64,000 nt of DNA, taken from Aestuariibacter sp. GS-14. Its GTDB lineage: Bacteria; Pseudomonadota; Gammaproteobacteria; Enterobacterales; Alteromonadaceae. The notes under the pieces were generated by a model. It was not told the origin of the DNA. It ran no database searches and worked only from the letters and a program-made list of their open reading frames with translations. The translations under genes and the position numbers were made by a program. Each line of letters begins with the position of its first letter. The stretch's first letter is position 1. The stretch lies in assembly GCF_006494365.1 (NCBI RefSeq), contig NZ_VHIP01000006.1, forward strand, positions 124,001 to 188,000. The letters are read 5' to 3'. Shown here piece by piece: positions 1-8,576 of the stretch.

Positions 1-444
1 GAATACGCCTGACAGTGCGCCTACCATTCCCGCCATTGTCGGGATAGTGGCTTTGGATACACCAGAAGCCATTGAACGGGCATTACCTGAGCCTGAGATG
101 GCCATAACATCAAATACTTCGATCATTCCGGTTACGGTTCCCATCAGACCCAGCAGTGGACAAAGTGCCACCAGAGCCTGAATTACCGGGATACTGCCAT
201 TTAACTGTATGGTCAGTGTCGAAATCATCTTGGAGCGGATTTGTTCAGCGTGCCATGAAGATCGATCTTCACGGGCTTTCCAAATGGTTACCGCTTCTTT
301 ACTGAAGTTTTTGTGCCAGATTAACAGATACAATGCGCGTTCGAGGATCAAGAGCCACATCACGAATATCAGGAATCCGATGACCAGGAGTACCTGGCCT
401 CCGGTTTCTGTAAAATCACGAATTGCTTCAAGAAACTCAATCAT
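1..444 (-). CDS. exbB: ExbB-type TonB-system proton channel subunit (partial, C-terminus off the left edge)
   Basis: Inner-membrane MotA/TolQ/ExbB-family protein that, with ExbD, uses the proton motive force to drive TonB. The visible 148 residues begin MIEFLEAIRDF, followed by a first membrane segment (about residues 17-38), a cytoplasmic stretch, and the conserved second segment with PLLGLMGTVTGMIEVFD, a hallmark of the family. The gene is cut by the window start, so the third membrane segment is missing. The ATG at 444 lies 5 bp past the stop of the TtpC-like gene and has a GAGG ribosome site inside that gene's end. It belongs to the DUF3450-TtpC-ExbB operon. Genes for ExbD and TonB are expected just outside the window, but that is inference from the usual TonB2-type order. 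Confidence 0.9.
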   Translation of the reverse strand, partial: MIEFLEAIRDFTETGGQVLLVIGFLIFVMWLLILERALYLLIWHKNFSKEAVTIWKAREDRSSWHAEQIRSKMISTLTIQLNGSIPVIQALVALCPLLGLMGTVTGMIEVFDVMAISGSGNARSMASGVSKATIPTMAGMVGALSGVF

Positions 445-449
445 ACTGA

Positions 450-1814
450 TTAGCCTCGCTCAGCGCGCTCAGCAATCACGCCAGCAGCTTGTTCCTGCAG
501 AATATAAACAATGTTCTTACTACGGGTATTCAGCATCGCGTACAGTAAGGTAGTTGGGATAGCCACAACCAGACCCAGAACGGTTGTTACCAGTGCCGTA
601 GAAATACCACCTGCCATCAGTTTAGGGTCACCGGTACCAAACAAAGTAATTGCCTGGAAGGTGTTGATCATACCAGTTACGGTACCTAACAGACCCATCA
701 GCGGTGCAACAACAGAGATGATTTTGATAATCGTCAGATTGCGACCCAGCTTGGGCACTTCGGCTAGAATAGCTTCAGTTAAATGCAGCTCAAGCGCTTC
801 GGTGTCGGCATTTGGATGCTCGTCACGCACTTTCAGTACACGGCCAAGTGGGTTGTTGTCTTTCACTTCAGTAGACTTCAACTGGCTGTTCACCTTGGCA
901 CGGATTAAAGTAAGGGTAAACAGACGCTCGATAGACAGTAACAAACCAAACGCGCCTACCACCAGAATGATATAACCTACCACACCGCCCTGCTCTACCC
1001 GCTCTTGCAGGTTTGGTGCCTGTACTAACAGACCCAGAATAGAACCGCCGGTTGGGTCGATACCAAACTTAACGATATCACCATTTGAAGCTTGCAGTTC
1101 AGCAACAGACTCACCATAACGTTCTGCAGGCTGGCGAAGCAGTTCAGAAACGGTACCGGTCACGCCGTTAAACTCGAGGTATTTACCATCAGCAACCAGC
1201 GCAAATGGTCCTACGCGTACCACTTCTTTATTGACTTTCGCGCCAGTCGCTTCTACTACATCGGTAGTAAACTTAGTGACTTTGCCTGATTCAGTCATTT
1301 CACGCTGGATTTCAAACCATACGCGCTCGATTTCTTCAATTGACGCCAGTTTAGAGCTTGAGCCCATATCCTGTGCAAGTTGATCAAGAAATTCTGCACG
1401 ACCCGTAATTTCAGCCGAAATCATGGAGTTGTAGAATTTGTTTTTGCTGTCACCCGCTACCTGCTGTAACACACCAAACAATTCTTTCAGTGAACCTAAA
1501 CGCGCAGTAAGCGCTTCGTTTAAGTCAGCCAGTTTAAACTCGTTCTGTTCGAATTGGGTTTCCAGGCGCTCTGATAAAGCCAGGGTGTTTTCGCGCAATT
1601 TATTGGTATCGCGCAAAATCTGATCCTGTTCATTACGCTGCGCAACGAAGTCCTGTTCGCGCTGTTTGTTTTGTTGCGTTTGCGCAAACTTACCTTCTTC
1701 CAGTTGCTTAAGCAGTGCATCCAGATCCAGAGCACGCTCGTTTTCTGCCATGGCAGACAAACTCAGGCTTGCCGCAACCAGACCAAATACGATGGTTTTC
1801 AACGATTTCAACAT
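450..1814 (-). CDS. TtpC-like MotA/TolQ/ExbB proton channel family protein
   Basis: A 454-residue ExbB-family protein with a long periplasmic N-terminal extension, like the TtpC component of Vibrio-type TonB2 systems, where it is needed for function of that TonB machinery. A signal peptide (MLKSLKTIVFGLVAASLSLSAMA) is followed by a charged coiled-coil region at about residues 30-110. The C-terminal third has three membrane segments, including the conserved PLMGLLGTVTGMINTFQ. A GTG precedes at 1817, but the ATG at 1814 sits 8 bp after AGAGG and is preferred. It lies between the DUF3450 gene (12-bp gap) and exbB (5-bp gap), so all three are one transcription unit. Confidence 0.9.
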   Translation of the reverse strand: MLKSLKTIVFGLVAASLSLSAMAENERALDLDALLKQLEEGKFAQTQQNKQREQDFVAQRNEQDQILRDTNKLRENTLALSERLETQFEQNEFKLADLNEALTARLGSLKELFGVLQQVAGDSKNKFYNSMISAEITGRAEFLDQLAQDMGSSSKLASIEEIERVWFEIQREMTESGKVTKFTTDVVEATGAKVNKEVVRVGPFALVADGKYLEFNGVTGTVSELLRQPAERYGESVAELQASNGDIVKFGIDPTGGSILGLLVQAPNLQERVEQGGVVGYIILVVGAFGLLLSIERLFTLTLIRAKVNSQLKSTEVKDNNPLGRVLKVRDEHPNADTEALELHLTEAILAEVPKLGRNLTIIKIISVVAPLMGLLGTVTGMINTFQAITLFGTGDPKLMAGGISTALVTTVLGLVVAIPTTLLYAMLNTRSKNIVYILQEQAAGVIAERAERG

Positions 1815-1826
1815 CACTTCGTCCTC

Positions 1827-2582
1827 TTAGTCTGTAATAGCAACTGGCAGCATTAACAAATCAGGCGCAAGTTGTTTCTTGGCCATACGCAATGCTTTGG
1901 TTACCTGAGTGCGGTAAGAACTGTCGAGTTCTTCCCACTGACGGGTTTGCTTGTTCCACACGCCTTGCGAGCTCGCATCACGAGTTTGATAAATCAGTGT
2001 GGTTCGGCCAAGGCGTAAAAACTCAACGTCACGCTCCTGACCAGCAATTGTGTGAATACCGCTGTATGCTTCCATAGTACGGCCGTAGTCCATTTCTACC
2101 TGATACGCTTCCATCACACGACGGAATTTCTCAGAAGACGCTACATCTGCGCGGTCCATCATCGTTTTCAAGCTGGCGATGCGGTCTGCACGCTCTTCTG
2201 GCAGGAAAGGTACGTCCAGCGCTACAAACTGCTCCAGGCCGTCAATCATACGAATCATCAGAGGGGTGATCTGACGTTCGATAACTGACACTTCATCAAT
2301 GGCTAAATTCAGATTTGCCATTTCCTGTTCCTGATTAGCAATTTGCTTCTGCAGTTGCTGATTGTAGATATTTAAACCTTCAATCTCTTTGTTCAACGCT
2401 TTGAACTGCTGCAGTTTGCTATCGATCTGATCGGTAATACCGTCTATTTTTTGCTGCGATTTAGCCGCAGACTCATTGATTTCCTTGGCAGCATCCATAG
2501 CAGGTTTTAATTCCTGCTCCTGTGCGAAGGCTGATGCCGACAAAAGTGCCGTGCTTAGCAGCAAGGTGTTAAAAAGCTTCAT
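1827..2582 (-). CDS. DUF3450 family periplasmic protein of the TonB2-type operon
   Basis: A 251-residue secreted protein of the DUF3450 family. The signal peptide is MKLFNTLLLSTALLSASAFA, followed by a long coiled coil (about residues 30-110, rich in Q, K and E heptads) and an alpha-helical C-terminus ending MAKKQLAPDLLMLPVAITD. An upstream in-frame start would give 12 more residues, but the ATG at 2582 has AAAAAGG at the right distance and puts the signal peptide at the N-terminus. Genes of this family commonly open TtpC-ExbB-ExbD-TonB-TPR operons. The exact molecular role is not established. It is the first gene after the predicted Pho-box promoter at 2641-2674. Confidence 0.88.
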   Translation of the reverse strand: MKLFNTLLLSTALLSASAFAQEQELKPAMDAAKEINESAAKSQQKIDGITDQIDSKLQQFKALNKEIEGLNIYNQQLQKQIANQEQEMANLNLAIDEVSVIERQITPLMIRMIDGLEQFVALDVPFLPEERADRIASLKTMMDRADVASSEKFRRVMEAYQVEMDYGRTMEAYSGIHTIAGQERDVEFLRLGRTTLIYQTRDASSQGVWNKQTRQWEELDSSYRTQVTKALRMAKKQLAPDLLMLPVAITD

Positions 2583-2640
2583 ACATTCAAACCTTTTTGT
2601 TATAAGAAATCGGAACAACCGACCACTAAAAACTGCGGGT

Positions 2641-2674
2641 AGGATAGGAGTTTTATGTGACAGTTTTATTACCA
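2641..2674 (-). promoter_or_regulatory. Candidate Pho box and -10 upstream of the DUF3450-TtpC-ExbB operon
   Basis: Read on the minus strand: TGGTAAT-AAAA-CTGTCAC (box at 2657-2674), then 10 bp, then TATCCT (2641-2646). The downstream half-site matches CTGTCAT at 6 of 7 positions, the upstream one at 4 of 7. Half-sites are 11 bp apart, and the 10-bp distance to the -10 equals that recalled for E. coli phoA. The predicted start is about 50 bp before the ATG at 2582. Confidence 0.55.
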
Positions 2675-2710
2675 GACTGTCATAAAAAAACTTTCCTTTA
2701 TCCTGAACGA

Positions 2711-2735
2711 AAAAAGCCGCTTAAAAAGCGGCTTT
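2711..2735 (-). terminator. Rho-independent terminator after the TonB-dependent receptor gene
   Basis: Near-perfect hairpin with stem AAGCCGC/GCGGCTT flanked by A-run and T-run on both sides, so it could act in either direction. It lies 20 bp beyond the receptor stop codon and separates that gene from the DUF3450 operon, which has its own promoter. Confidence 0.85.
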
Positions 2736-2754
2736 TTCAATGGGTTACCCAAAT

Positions 2755-5403
2755 TTAAAAATCGTACTTATACGACAAACTAAAGCTGGTTCCCTTTGTC
2801 TCAGACCGTGCCAGGGTATTCTCAAATTCCAGCTCTTGCTGGTCATTAAGGATATTCTGAACCTTGAATGTGACAGTGGTATTAAAGTCCGGGAAGTACT
2901 TATACACCATATCCAACGAGTGGAACGGCGCTTCGTAGGTATCATCGAAGAAGTCGATACCCGGAATAATAATCCGCTCACCAAACACGTTGTAAACCAA
3001 TGATCCTGAATGTTCACCGTTATCTGAGTCATAACCTAATTGAAGGTTAACCACATATTGTGAGTGACCTGTTAAACGGCGCTTCAGGTTAGTAATCGAC
3101 GCAGACACACCAGTTTGCTCAACGATGTTCTGACGATCCAATTGGATCTCCGAATCACTAAGAGTAACGTTACCCGACACGAATAGGTTGTCCCAGATAC
3201 CGTCCCCAATCACTTCCAGACCTTGCAGGAATTCTACTTCAACGCCATAAAGCTCACCTGATTCAGCGTTAGCAATACGCACCAAAGGCGGTCCATCCTG
3301 GGCAGGTGACTGTACAGATTCAATCGGGTCTGTCATGTCTTTGTAGAATAAACCCACAGACAAGTTATTACCGGCTTCGCGATACCATTCCCAACGAATA
3401 TCGTAGTTAGCGATTTTCGTTGTTCGGATACCCGGGGTACCCCCAATCGGGAACTCCGTTAACGGATCGATATAGGTGGCTGAAGACACTTCACGCAAAT
3501 CCGGACGAACTACAGTTTGACCGAAGCTCACACGTAATTGCATGTCTTCTTCCAGGAAGTAAGTCAAAGCAATTGACGGATAAAAATCATCTTCCAGGAA
3601 CGCCAACTGATCTCGGTCAGCATCATCTGACAAGTCAATTTGGTTGGTTCTCGGATTAAACGGTACAACCGCCTGACGGAAGTCTTCATACCGCACACCA
3701 CCGCTCAAACGCCATTTGTTATCGAAAAACAAATCCGCTTCTAAGTAATAAGCGTCGATCATTTGGGCAGCAATGTAATCGTCACCGGCAATCGTGGTGT
3801 CACGCAACAGATTAATACTGGTGTAACCGGCTGAGTCGAGCACGTCGTCGGTTAATATATCCGAATATACGTTGCCTTCTAAAATAGACGCATCAGCAAA
3901 CGCACGGGTACTGACGTCAAGTCGACGGTTTTCAGCGATACGCATTTTTTCAATGAAGTCGTAACCACCCTTGAATTCCATTTCCCAACGACCCGAAGAC
4001 ACCGGATAATTTACGTTGAAACCGTAGTTTTCTACGCGGTCATGCAATTCCTGGAACGAGTAACGTGCAGCTGTTTGCGCATTAGTTAATACACTTTCGT
4101 TTACTTTATCGAAAACACCATCCTGATTTTCATCAGTCAGGATGAAGCGCGCTTCCATGTTTCCAGGTGCGTTACGCGACGAACGGCCCAACGAGTATTT
4201 CCAGTCTACACCCAAAAAGCCGAGGCTCGGGAAGGTATGCATACCTTTCAACTGATTGGTGAACATCCGACGCTCTTCATACAATACTTCGTATTCGCGA
4301 ATGCGCTGGTCGTCAATTAACTGAATGTTAGCCGAGTTACCTACTTTCTCGCGGAACTGATCACGCGTATCGTTTAAAACGATAAGGCTGTAATCAATCT
4401 GATGCTGACGGTTGTAATCGATACCCAAACTCATCAGGGTAGACCATTTAACCGAGTGTTCGGTGGTATCCACTTCATCAAAGAAGCGCACCATACGGAT
4501 AGAATCTTCGCCATCACGCAGAGGTTGCTCACCGATGTATTCTTCAGAAACATTCCATTGATTGTTGTACCCGGTGGTGACCAGATATCCCCAACGCCAC
4601 TCATCATCAATGTCGTGGCTGTTACCCAGTGTAAAGTTTAAGCCTGTGTCAGGATCCACTTTTTCCAGGAACGGATCGTAATCACGATTAAGGGCTTTAA
4701 ACATTTCCACTGACTCAGCCTGAGTCAGGTCGTCTAAAAACTTATATTCGTTCCATTGCTGAACAATAGACGCAGGCGCTGCACGGGTGCCATCGTCCTT
4801 ACCCATCCAGTCATCACCGCCGCCATTATAAAAATAGGCGTCGTCGAAGTTATTAGAATTGGTTCCCAAACTACCACTGATATTAAAAATATACTGTGAT
4901 GGAATAGATTTAAGACGGACGTTTACGTTACCACCGCCGAAGGAAGCTGGCATAGAAGGCGAGAAGGCCTTTTGCACAGACAAACTTTCAATGATGCCTG
5001 ATGGGAATAAATCCAGAGGAATAACGTTACGTGTTGGGTCAGGACTCGGTACTGAAGCACCATTTAATTGCGTTGATGAATAACGCTCACCTAAACCACG
5101 AACGTAAATAAATTTGCCGTCGACCAGGGTCAGACCCGTTACACGGCGAAGTGCAGATGCTGCATCGCCATCACCGGTTCTGGAAATTTGCTCCGCGCCC
5201 ATAATATCGGCAACGAAAGCCTGGTTCTTACGCTCTTCGATTACAGCGGTCGCTGTACCTTTCAGACGCGTTCCTGTAGCAACAACTTCTTCAATCGCTT
5301 CTTCTTCACTCTGCGCCAGGGCTACACCTGACTGAGCGAACAGTCCGGCAGCCACCGCAAGTGACAAAGATTTGATAGAAAACTTGTAGGCAGGATTTTT
5401 CAT
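2755..5403 (-). CDS. TonB-dependent outer-membrane receptor
   Basis: An 882-residue outer-membrane gated-channel protein. It has a signal peptide (cleavage near GVALAQ), then a TonB-box-like EEVVATGTR, a plug domain (about residues 50-170, with IYVRGLGERYSSTQLNG and FGGGNVNV), and a beta-barrel ending in an aromatic C-terminus (SLSYKYDF). The ORF extends 16 codons upstream, but the ATG at 5403 has an AGGT site and starts the signal peptide. It lies between the duplicated lipoprotein gene, 117 bp upstream, and the TonB energising operon downstream, within a block that starts with phoB-phoR. A phosphorus-containing ligand is therefore plausible, but this is inference: no residue shows substrate. 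No Pho box was found directly upstream, so read-through from the lipoprotein gene is likely. Confidence 0.92.
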   Translation of the reverse strand: MKNPAYKFSIKSLSLAVAAGLFAQSGVALAQSEEEAIEEVVATGTRLKGTATAVIEERKNQAFVADIMGAEQISRTGDGDAASALRRVTGLTLVDGKFIYVRGLGERYSSTQLNGASVPSPDPTRNVIPLDLFPSGIIESLSVQKAFSPSMPASFGGGNVNVRLKSIPSQYIFNISGSLGTNSNNFDDAYFYNGGGDDWMGKDDGTRAAPASIVQQWNEYKFLDDLTQAESVEMFKALNRDYDPFLEKVDPDTGLNFTLGNSHDIDDEWRWGYLVTTGYNNQWNVSEEYIGEQPLRDGEDSIRMVRFFDEVDTTEHSVKWSTLMSLGIDYNRQHQIDYSLIVLNDTRDQFREKVGNSANIQLIDDQRIREYEVLYEERRMFTNQLKGMHTFPSLGFLGVDWKYSLGRSSRNAPGNMEARFILTDENQDGVFDKVNESVLTNAQTAARYSFQELHDRVENYGFNVNYPVSSGRWEMEFKGGYDFIEKMRIAENRRLDVSTRAFADASILEGNVYSDILTDDVLDSAGYTSINLLRDTTIAGDDYIAAQMIDAYYLEADLFFDNKWRLSGGVRYEDFRQAVVPFNPRTNQIDLSDDADRDQLAFLEDDFYPSIALTYFLEEDMQLRVSFGQTVVRPDLREVSSATYIDPLTEFPIGGTPGIRTTKIANYDIRWEWYREAGNNLSVGLFYKDMTDPIESVQSPAQDGPPLVRIANAESGELYGVEVEFLQGLEVIGDGIWDNLFVSGNVTLSDSEIQLDRQNIVEQTGVSASITNLKRRLTGHSQYVVNLQLGYDSDNGEHSGSLVYNVFGERIIIPGIDFFDDTYEAPFHSLDMVYKYFPDFNTTVTFKVQNILNDQQELEFENTLARSETKGTSFSLSYKYDF

Positions 5404-5471
5404 TTTGCTACCTCGTTGAAAGCAATATCGACCAGAATGTGAGTACATCACGTTCTCTTAAACTTACAAGC

Positions 5472-5498
5472 AAGCCCGCTACACGTTGCAACGGGCTT
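5472..5498 (-). terminator. Hairpin between lipoprotein and receptor genes
   Basis: Inverted repeat AAGCCCG/CGGGCTT with a 13-nt loop, just after the lipoprotein stop on the minus strand. There is no clear T-run, so it may be a weak terminator or attenuator that reduces read-through into the receptor gene. Confidence 0.45.
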
Positions 5499-5520
5499 AC
5501 TTCGTAACTAACTACCGATT

Positions 5521-8301
5521 TTATTCCAGACCAATGGTCCAGCCAGCAGTCCAGTCGTCGCCTTCTTTAACTGCACCAACAAAGTCAGCGTTGTCGAAGA
5601 AGCTATCGCCAGTAAAGTCGAACGGTGTGGCCGTTGTAGTGCTGTAGATACCTGATAGTACGTCAGCCTGAGTTGCCGCAACTGAGTTACCTGTTTGAGT
5701 GTTCAGGAACCAGTTTTCCAAATCAACAGCTGTCGCTGCATTTTTGAAGTTTTCGCCGTTTTCACATGCGATTACAGAGTTGCTGAACGTAATGGTGCCA
5801 TCGCCAAGGTTAGTTTGTGATTCAGTTGAATCTTCAACTTCAAAACACTCACCCATGCCTGACGGACCCGTTACGATGAAGTTATACAACTGAGCACCAG
5901 TACCTTCGCGAAGATACACGCCCTCTGAATCATCTTCACCGTCAAAGTTGTTACCAATAATGGTTACGTTAGCCAGTGAAGGATTAGATTGTGGTTCAAT
6001 TGATGGGTTAGAACCGTCGTTGTCTGCTTCGATACCACGGTTGGCATCTGAATCATCAGTAGCCTGGCGAACCAACACATACTGCATGCGGCCCTGGAAG
6101 CCATTGTCCCAGTCAATGCTATCGTCCTGAATACCAGTTAATACCAGATACTTAACGTCAACTGCACCACCGAAGAATTCCACACCATCATCAGCATTGG
6201 CGTGAACTTGAACGTGGTCAACTGTAGTCCCAGAACCAACACCACCGAAGGTAATACCGTTCAGTTCGTTATCCAGTGCGATTTCATAACCACCAAACTG
6301 TACACGAACATAGCGCAGGATACCTGAGTTGTCTGTGATATCAGTACCACCAAATACCGCACCTTCTTCTACACCTTCAACCTGAAGGGCACAAGCAGAA
6401 CCGTCTGTTGGACACTTGTTAGAAGGCGCATTACCCAGAAGAACCAGACCACCCCATTGACCAGCAGAAGTTGCTGCACCAGTTACATCTTCATAAGAAG
6501 TGAAAACGACTGGCTTAGCTGCTGTACCTTCAGCTTCGATTTTAGAGCCACGGCTCACTACCAGGTAATCGTTACCTGACGCGCCGTATACTGTTACACC
6601 AGGTTCGATAGACAGCGTAGCACTGTTCTCGTTGTCGCCGCCTACAAACACGGCACCAGATAGTGCGTAGATGTTACCTTCAGTCAGGTTAACGTCAGTC
6701 GTTAATGTACCGCTTAATGAACAGGTAGTCGTTACACCGTCAACAGACGCAATGTTAGACGTACCAGCCGGGCAACCAGAAGTTGATTCAACTACCTGAA
6801 TTGTACCGCCACCGAAACCAAACGCCCAACCCTGACGCCAGTCAGAAGAACCAACCGCACCAATAAAGTCAGTCGCTTCGAAGAAACCGTCAACTTGAGA
6901 CGCATCTTCACCTGCACCTAATAATGGGCTGTCAGCTAATGGCTTACCAGTAGAACTTAATAATATCGCTGATGCATCCAGAACCTGATTGCTGGTTTCT
7001 GCGGTGAACCATGCCGCTAAATCAGTGCCGCCGTTGGCAGTATCTGACTTGAAGTTTTCGCCGTTAGCACAAGCAATAACAGAAGACTTAACAGTGATGG
7101 TGCCGTCAGCCAGGTTTGCTTGTGACTCAGTTGAGTTCTCAACTTCGAAACACTCACCCATGCCAGATGGACCAGTAATAACCATGTTATAGATTTGAGC
7201 GCCAGTACCTTCGCGCAGGTACACGCCTTCTGAATCGTCTTCACCGTCGAAGTTGTTACCAATGATGGTCAGGTTAGAGATCATTGGGTTCGACTGTGGC
7301 GTGATGTCCGGAGTAGAACCGTCGTTATCTGCTTCGATACCGCGGTTTGCATCTCCGTCAGCAGTGTCATGCTGAACAAATACGTACTGTAACTTACCAC
7401 GGAAACCGTTGTCCCAGTCTACTGAGTCATCCTGGTTAGCTGTTAACACAAGGTGTTTAATGTTTACGTTACCGCCAAAAAACTCAACGCCATCGTCAGC
7501 ATTTGAGTGTACTTGCAGGTAATCTACTTCAGTGCCAGAACCTACACCGCCGAAGGTCACACCGTTTAATTCGTTATCTACGGCAATTTCGTAACCCGCA
7601 TACTTTACAACTACGTAGTTAAGCGTACCTGAGCTGTCAGTTTCATCGGTACCACCAAATACCGCGCCTTCTTCAACACCTTCAACCTGAAGAGCACAGT
7701 CAGAACCGTCTTGTGGACATTTGTTTGATGGCGCATTACCTAATAATACAATACCACCCCACTGACCCGCGCCCACTTCATCACCTACTACGTCCTGGAA
7801 CGAAGTGAAAATGATTGGCGCATCTGCAGAACCTACAGCTTCAATAGAAGAGTCACGGCTAACTACCAGGTAGTCACCACCGCTGCGACCAAAGATGATA
7901 GTGCCTTCTTCAATTACCAGATTTACACTGTTAGCTTTATCTTCACCAACAAATAACGGACCTTCAATTGCCCAAACTGTATCGTTAGTCAGCGTAATAT
8001 TTCCGCTTTCGTCAGCGTCATCAGCTGTTAAGGTACCTGACAGTACGCGAACTTCAATGGTTTGACCCAGGGCTGCAGATACTTCAGAAGTCAAATAGCT
8101 GCTTTTCTCACCCGGTAACGTGTCGGTTGTGCCGCTGTCAGTACCACCTGTACCACTATCAGTGCCCGAGTTACCGTAGTTGTTGGTAACAGTAGAGCTG
8201 TTGTCGATACTACCTTCAGTGATGTTAATGTCGCCACCACAACCAGCAAGAGCCAGCGCCGCAGCAATGGCTGAGGCTTGAAATAACTGCTTAAGTTCCA
8301 T
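5521..8301 (-). CDS. Large internally duplicated lipoprotein, probable beta-helix fold
   Basis: A 926-residue secreted lipoprotein whose function I do not recognise. The signal ends with lipobox LALAGC (Cys near residue 21), followed by a low-complexity linker rich in G, T, S and D. Two homologous units of about 330 residues lie 435 residues apart. Shared motifs include GQWGG(I/L)VLLGNAPSNKCP, QVEGVEEGAVFGGTD, NADDGVEFFGG, NRGIEADNDGS and GEDDSEGVYLREGTGAQ. Short repeating strands with Gly, Asp and Asn turns suggest a right-handed beta-helix, possibly calcium binding. The TTG at 8313 is rejected in favour of the ATG at 8301 with GGAG. It sits between pstS and a TonB-dependent receptor and has a candidate Pho box, so a surface-exposed partner of the receptor is a reasonable inference. 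Confidence 0.85.
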   Translation of the reverse strand: MELKQLFQASAIAAALALAGCGGDINITEGSIDNSSTVTNNYGNSGTDSGTGGTDSGTTDTLPGEKSSYLTSEVSAALGQTIEVRVLSGTLTADDADESGNITLTNDTVWAIEGPLFVGEDKANSVNLVIEEGTIIFGRSGGDYLVVSRDSSIEAVGSADAPIIFTSFQDVVGDEVGAGQWGGIVLLGNAPSNKCPQDGSDCALQVEGVEEGAVFGGTDETDSSGTLNYVVVKYAGYEIAVDNELNGVTFGGVGSGTEVDYLQVHSNADDGVEFFGGNVNIKHLVLTANQDDSVDWDNGFRGKLQYVFVQHDTADGDANRGIEADNDGSTPDITPQSNPMISNLTIIGNNFDGEDDSEGVYLREGTGAQIYNMVITGPSGMGECFEVENSTESQANLADGTITVKSSVIACANGENFKSDTANGGTDLAAWFTAETSNQVLDASAILLSSTGKPLADSPLLGAGEDASQVDGFFEATDFIGAVGSSDWRQGWAFGFGGGTIQVVESTSGCPAGTSNIASVDGVTTTCSLSGTLTTDVNLTEGNIYALSGAVFVGGDNENSATLSIEPGVTVYGASGNDYLVVSRGSKIEAEGTAAKPVVFTSYEDVTGAATSAGQWGGLVLLGNAPSNKCPTDGSACALQVEGVEEGAVFGGTDITDNSGILRYVRVQFGGYEIALDNELNGITFGGVGSGTTVDHVQVHANADDGVEFFGGAVDVKYLVLTGIQDDSIDWDNGFQGRMQYVLVRQATDDSDANRGIEADNDGSNPSIEPQSNPSLANVTIIGNNFDGEDDSEGVYLREGTGAQLYNFIVTGPSGMGECFEVEDSTESQTNLGDGTITFSNSVIACENGENFKNAATAVDLENWFLNTQTGNSVAATQADVLSGIYSTTTATPFDFTGDSFFDNADFVGAVKEGDDWTAGWTIGLE
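5715..6685 (-). repeat. Second (C-terminal) copy of the internal duplication
   Basis: Aligns at DNA level with 7020-7990 at a constant offset of 1305 bp (435 codons); two separate anchor points gave the same offset. Divergence is mostly at third codon positions, so the duplication is old and kept by selection on protein. Confidence 0.85.
7020..7990 (-). repeat. First (N-terminal) copy of the internal duplication
   Basis: Partner of 5715-6685 in the same lipoprotein gene. Both copies keep a cysteine pair (KCPxDGSxCALQ) and a third shared cysteine in GMGECFEVE, suggesting disulphides or a metal site in each unit. Confidence 0.85.
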
Positions 8302-8347
8302 GCGTGTCTCCAAGTGAGAAATAGACTTATAATTTAAAAACGCGAGA

Positions 8348-8381
8348 AGAGTACCTAAGCAAAATGACAGAAATGTTACAT
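8348..8381 (-). promoter_or_regulatory. Candidate Pho box and -10 upstream of the duplicated lipoprotein
   Basis: Minus strand: ATGTAAC-ATTT-CTGTCAT (8364-8381), 10 bp, then TACTCT (8348-8353). The second half-site is a perfect CTGTCAT, the first matches 4 of 7. Geometry is the same as at 2641-2674 and 11634-11667. The -10 is weak (3 of 6). The rest of the 275-bp interval to the pstS end is AT-rich with no gene seen. Confidence 0.55.
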
Positions 8382-8576
8382 TACAGGTTCGTCACAAAAC
8401 TTTAATAAAAAAACGGGGATAAAAATTAGGCCAATCGGAGTTTTTAGACTAGCAAACTCAGAATGAATACTAAATAACTATTTAATAACAACAAGTTAAA
8501 TGCATTCACACAGATATCAGAAGTAACCAGCATCCAGCAGGGAACCGAGCTGAAACGGTAGTAAATCTGTCACAAT

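Noticed and set aside
209..553. Plus-strand ORFs of 60-150 codons opposite the ExbB and TtpC-like genes, and many similar ones across the window
   Set aside because: They lie antisense or out of frame to well-supported genes, lack ribosome sites and show no family features.
2677..2683. Plus-strand CTGTCAT near the DUF3450 promoter
   Set aside because: The sequences 11 bp up and down match at no more than 1-2 of 7; the minus-strand pair beside it fits far better.
5715..7990. Long direct repeats as a possible CRISPR or mobile duplication
   Set aside because: There are only two in-frame copies with silent differences inside one protein, so it is a domain duplication.
8566..8572. CTGTCAC just after the pstS end as a further Pho half-site
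   Set aside because: It has no partner 11 bp away on either side and faces no gene start.
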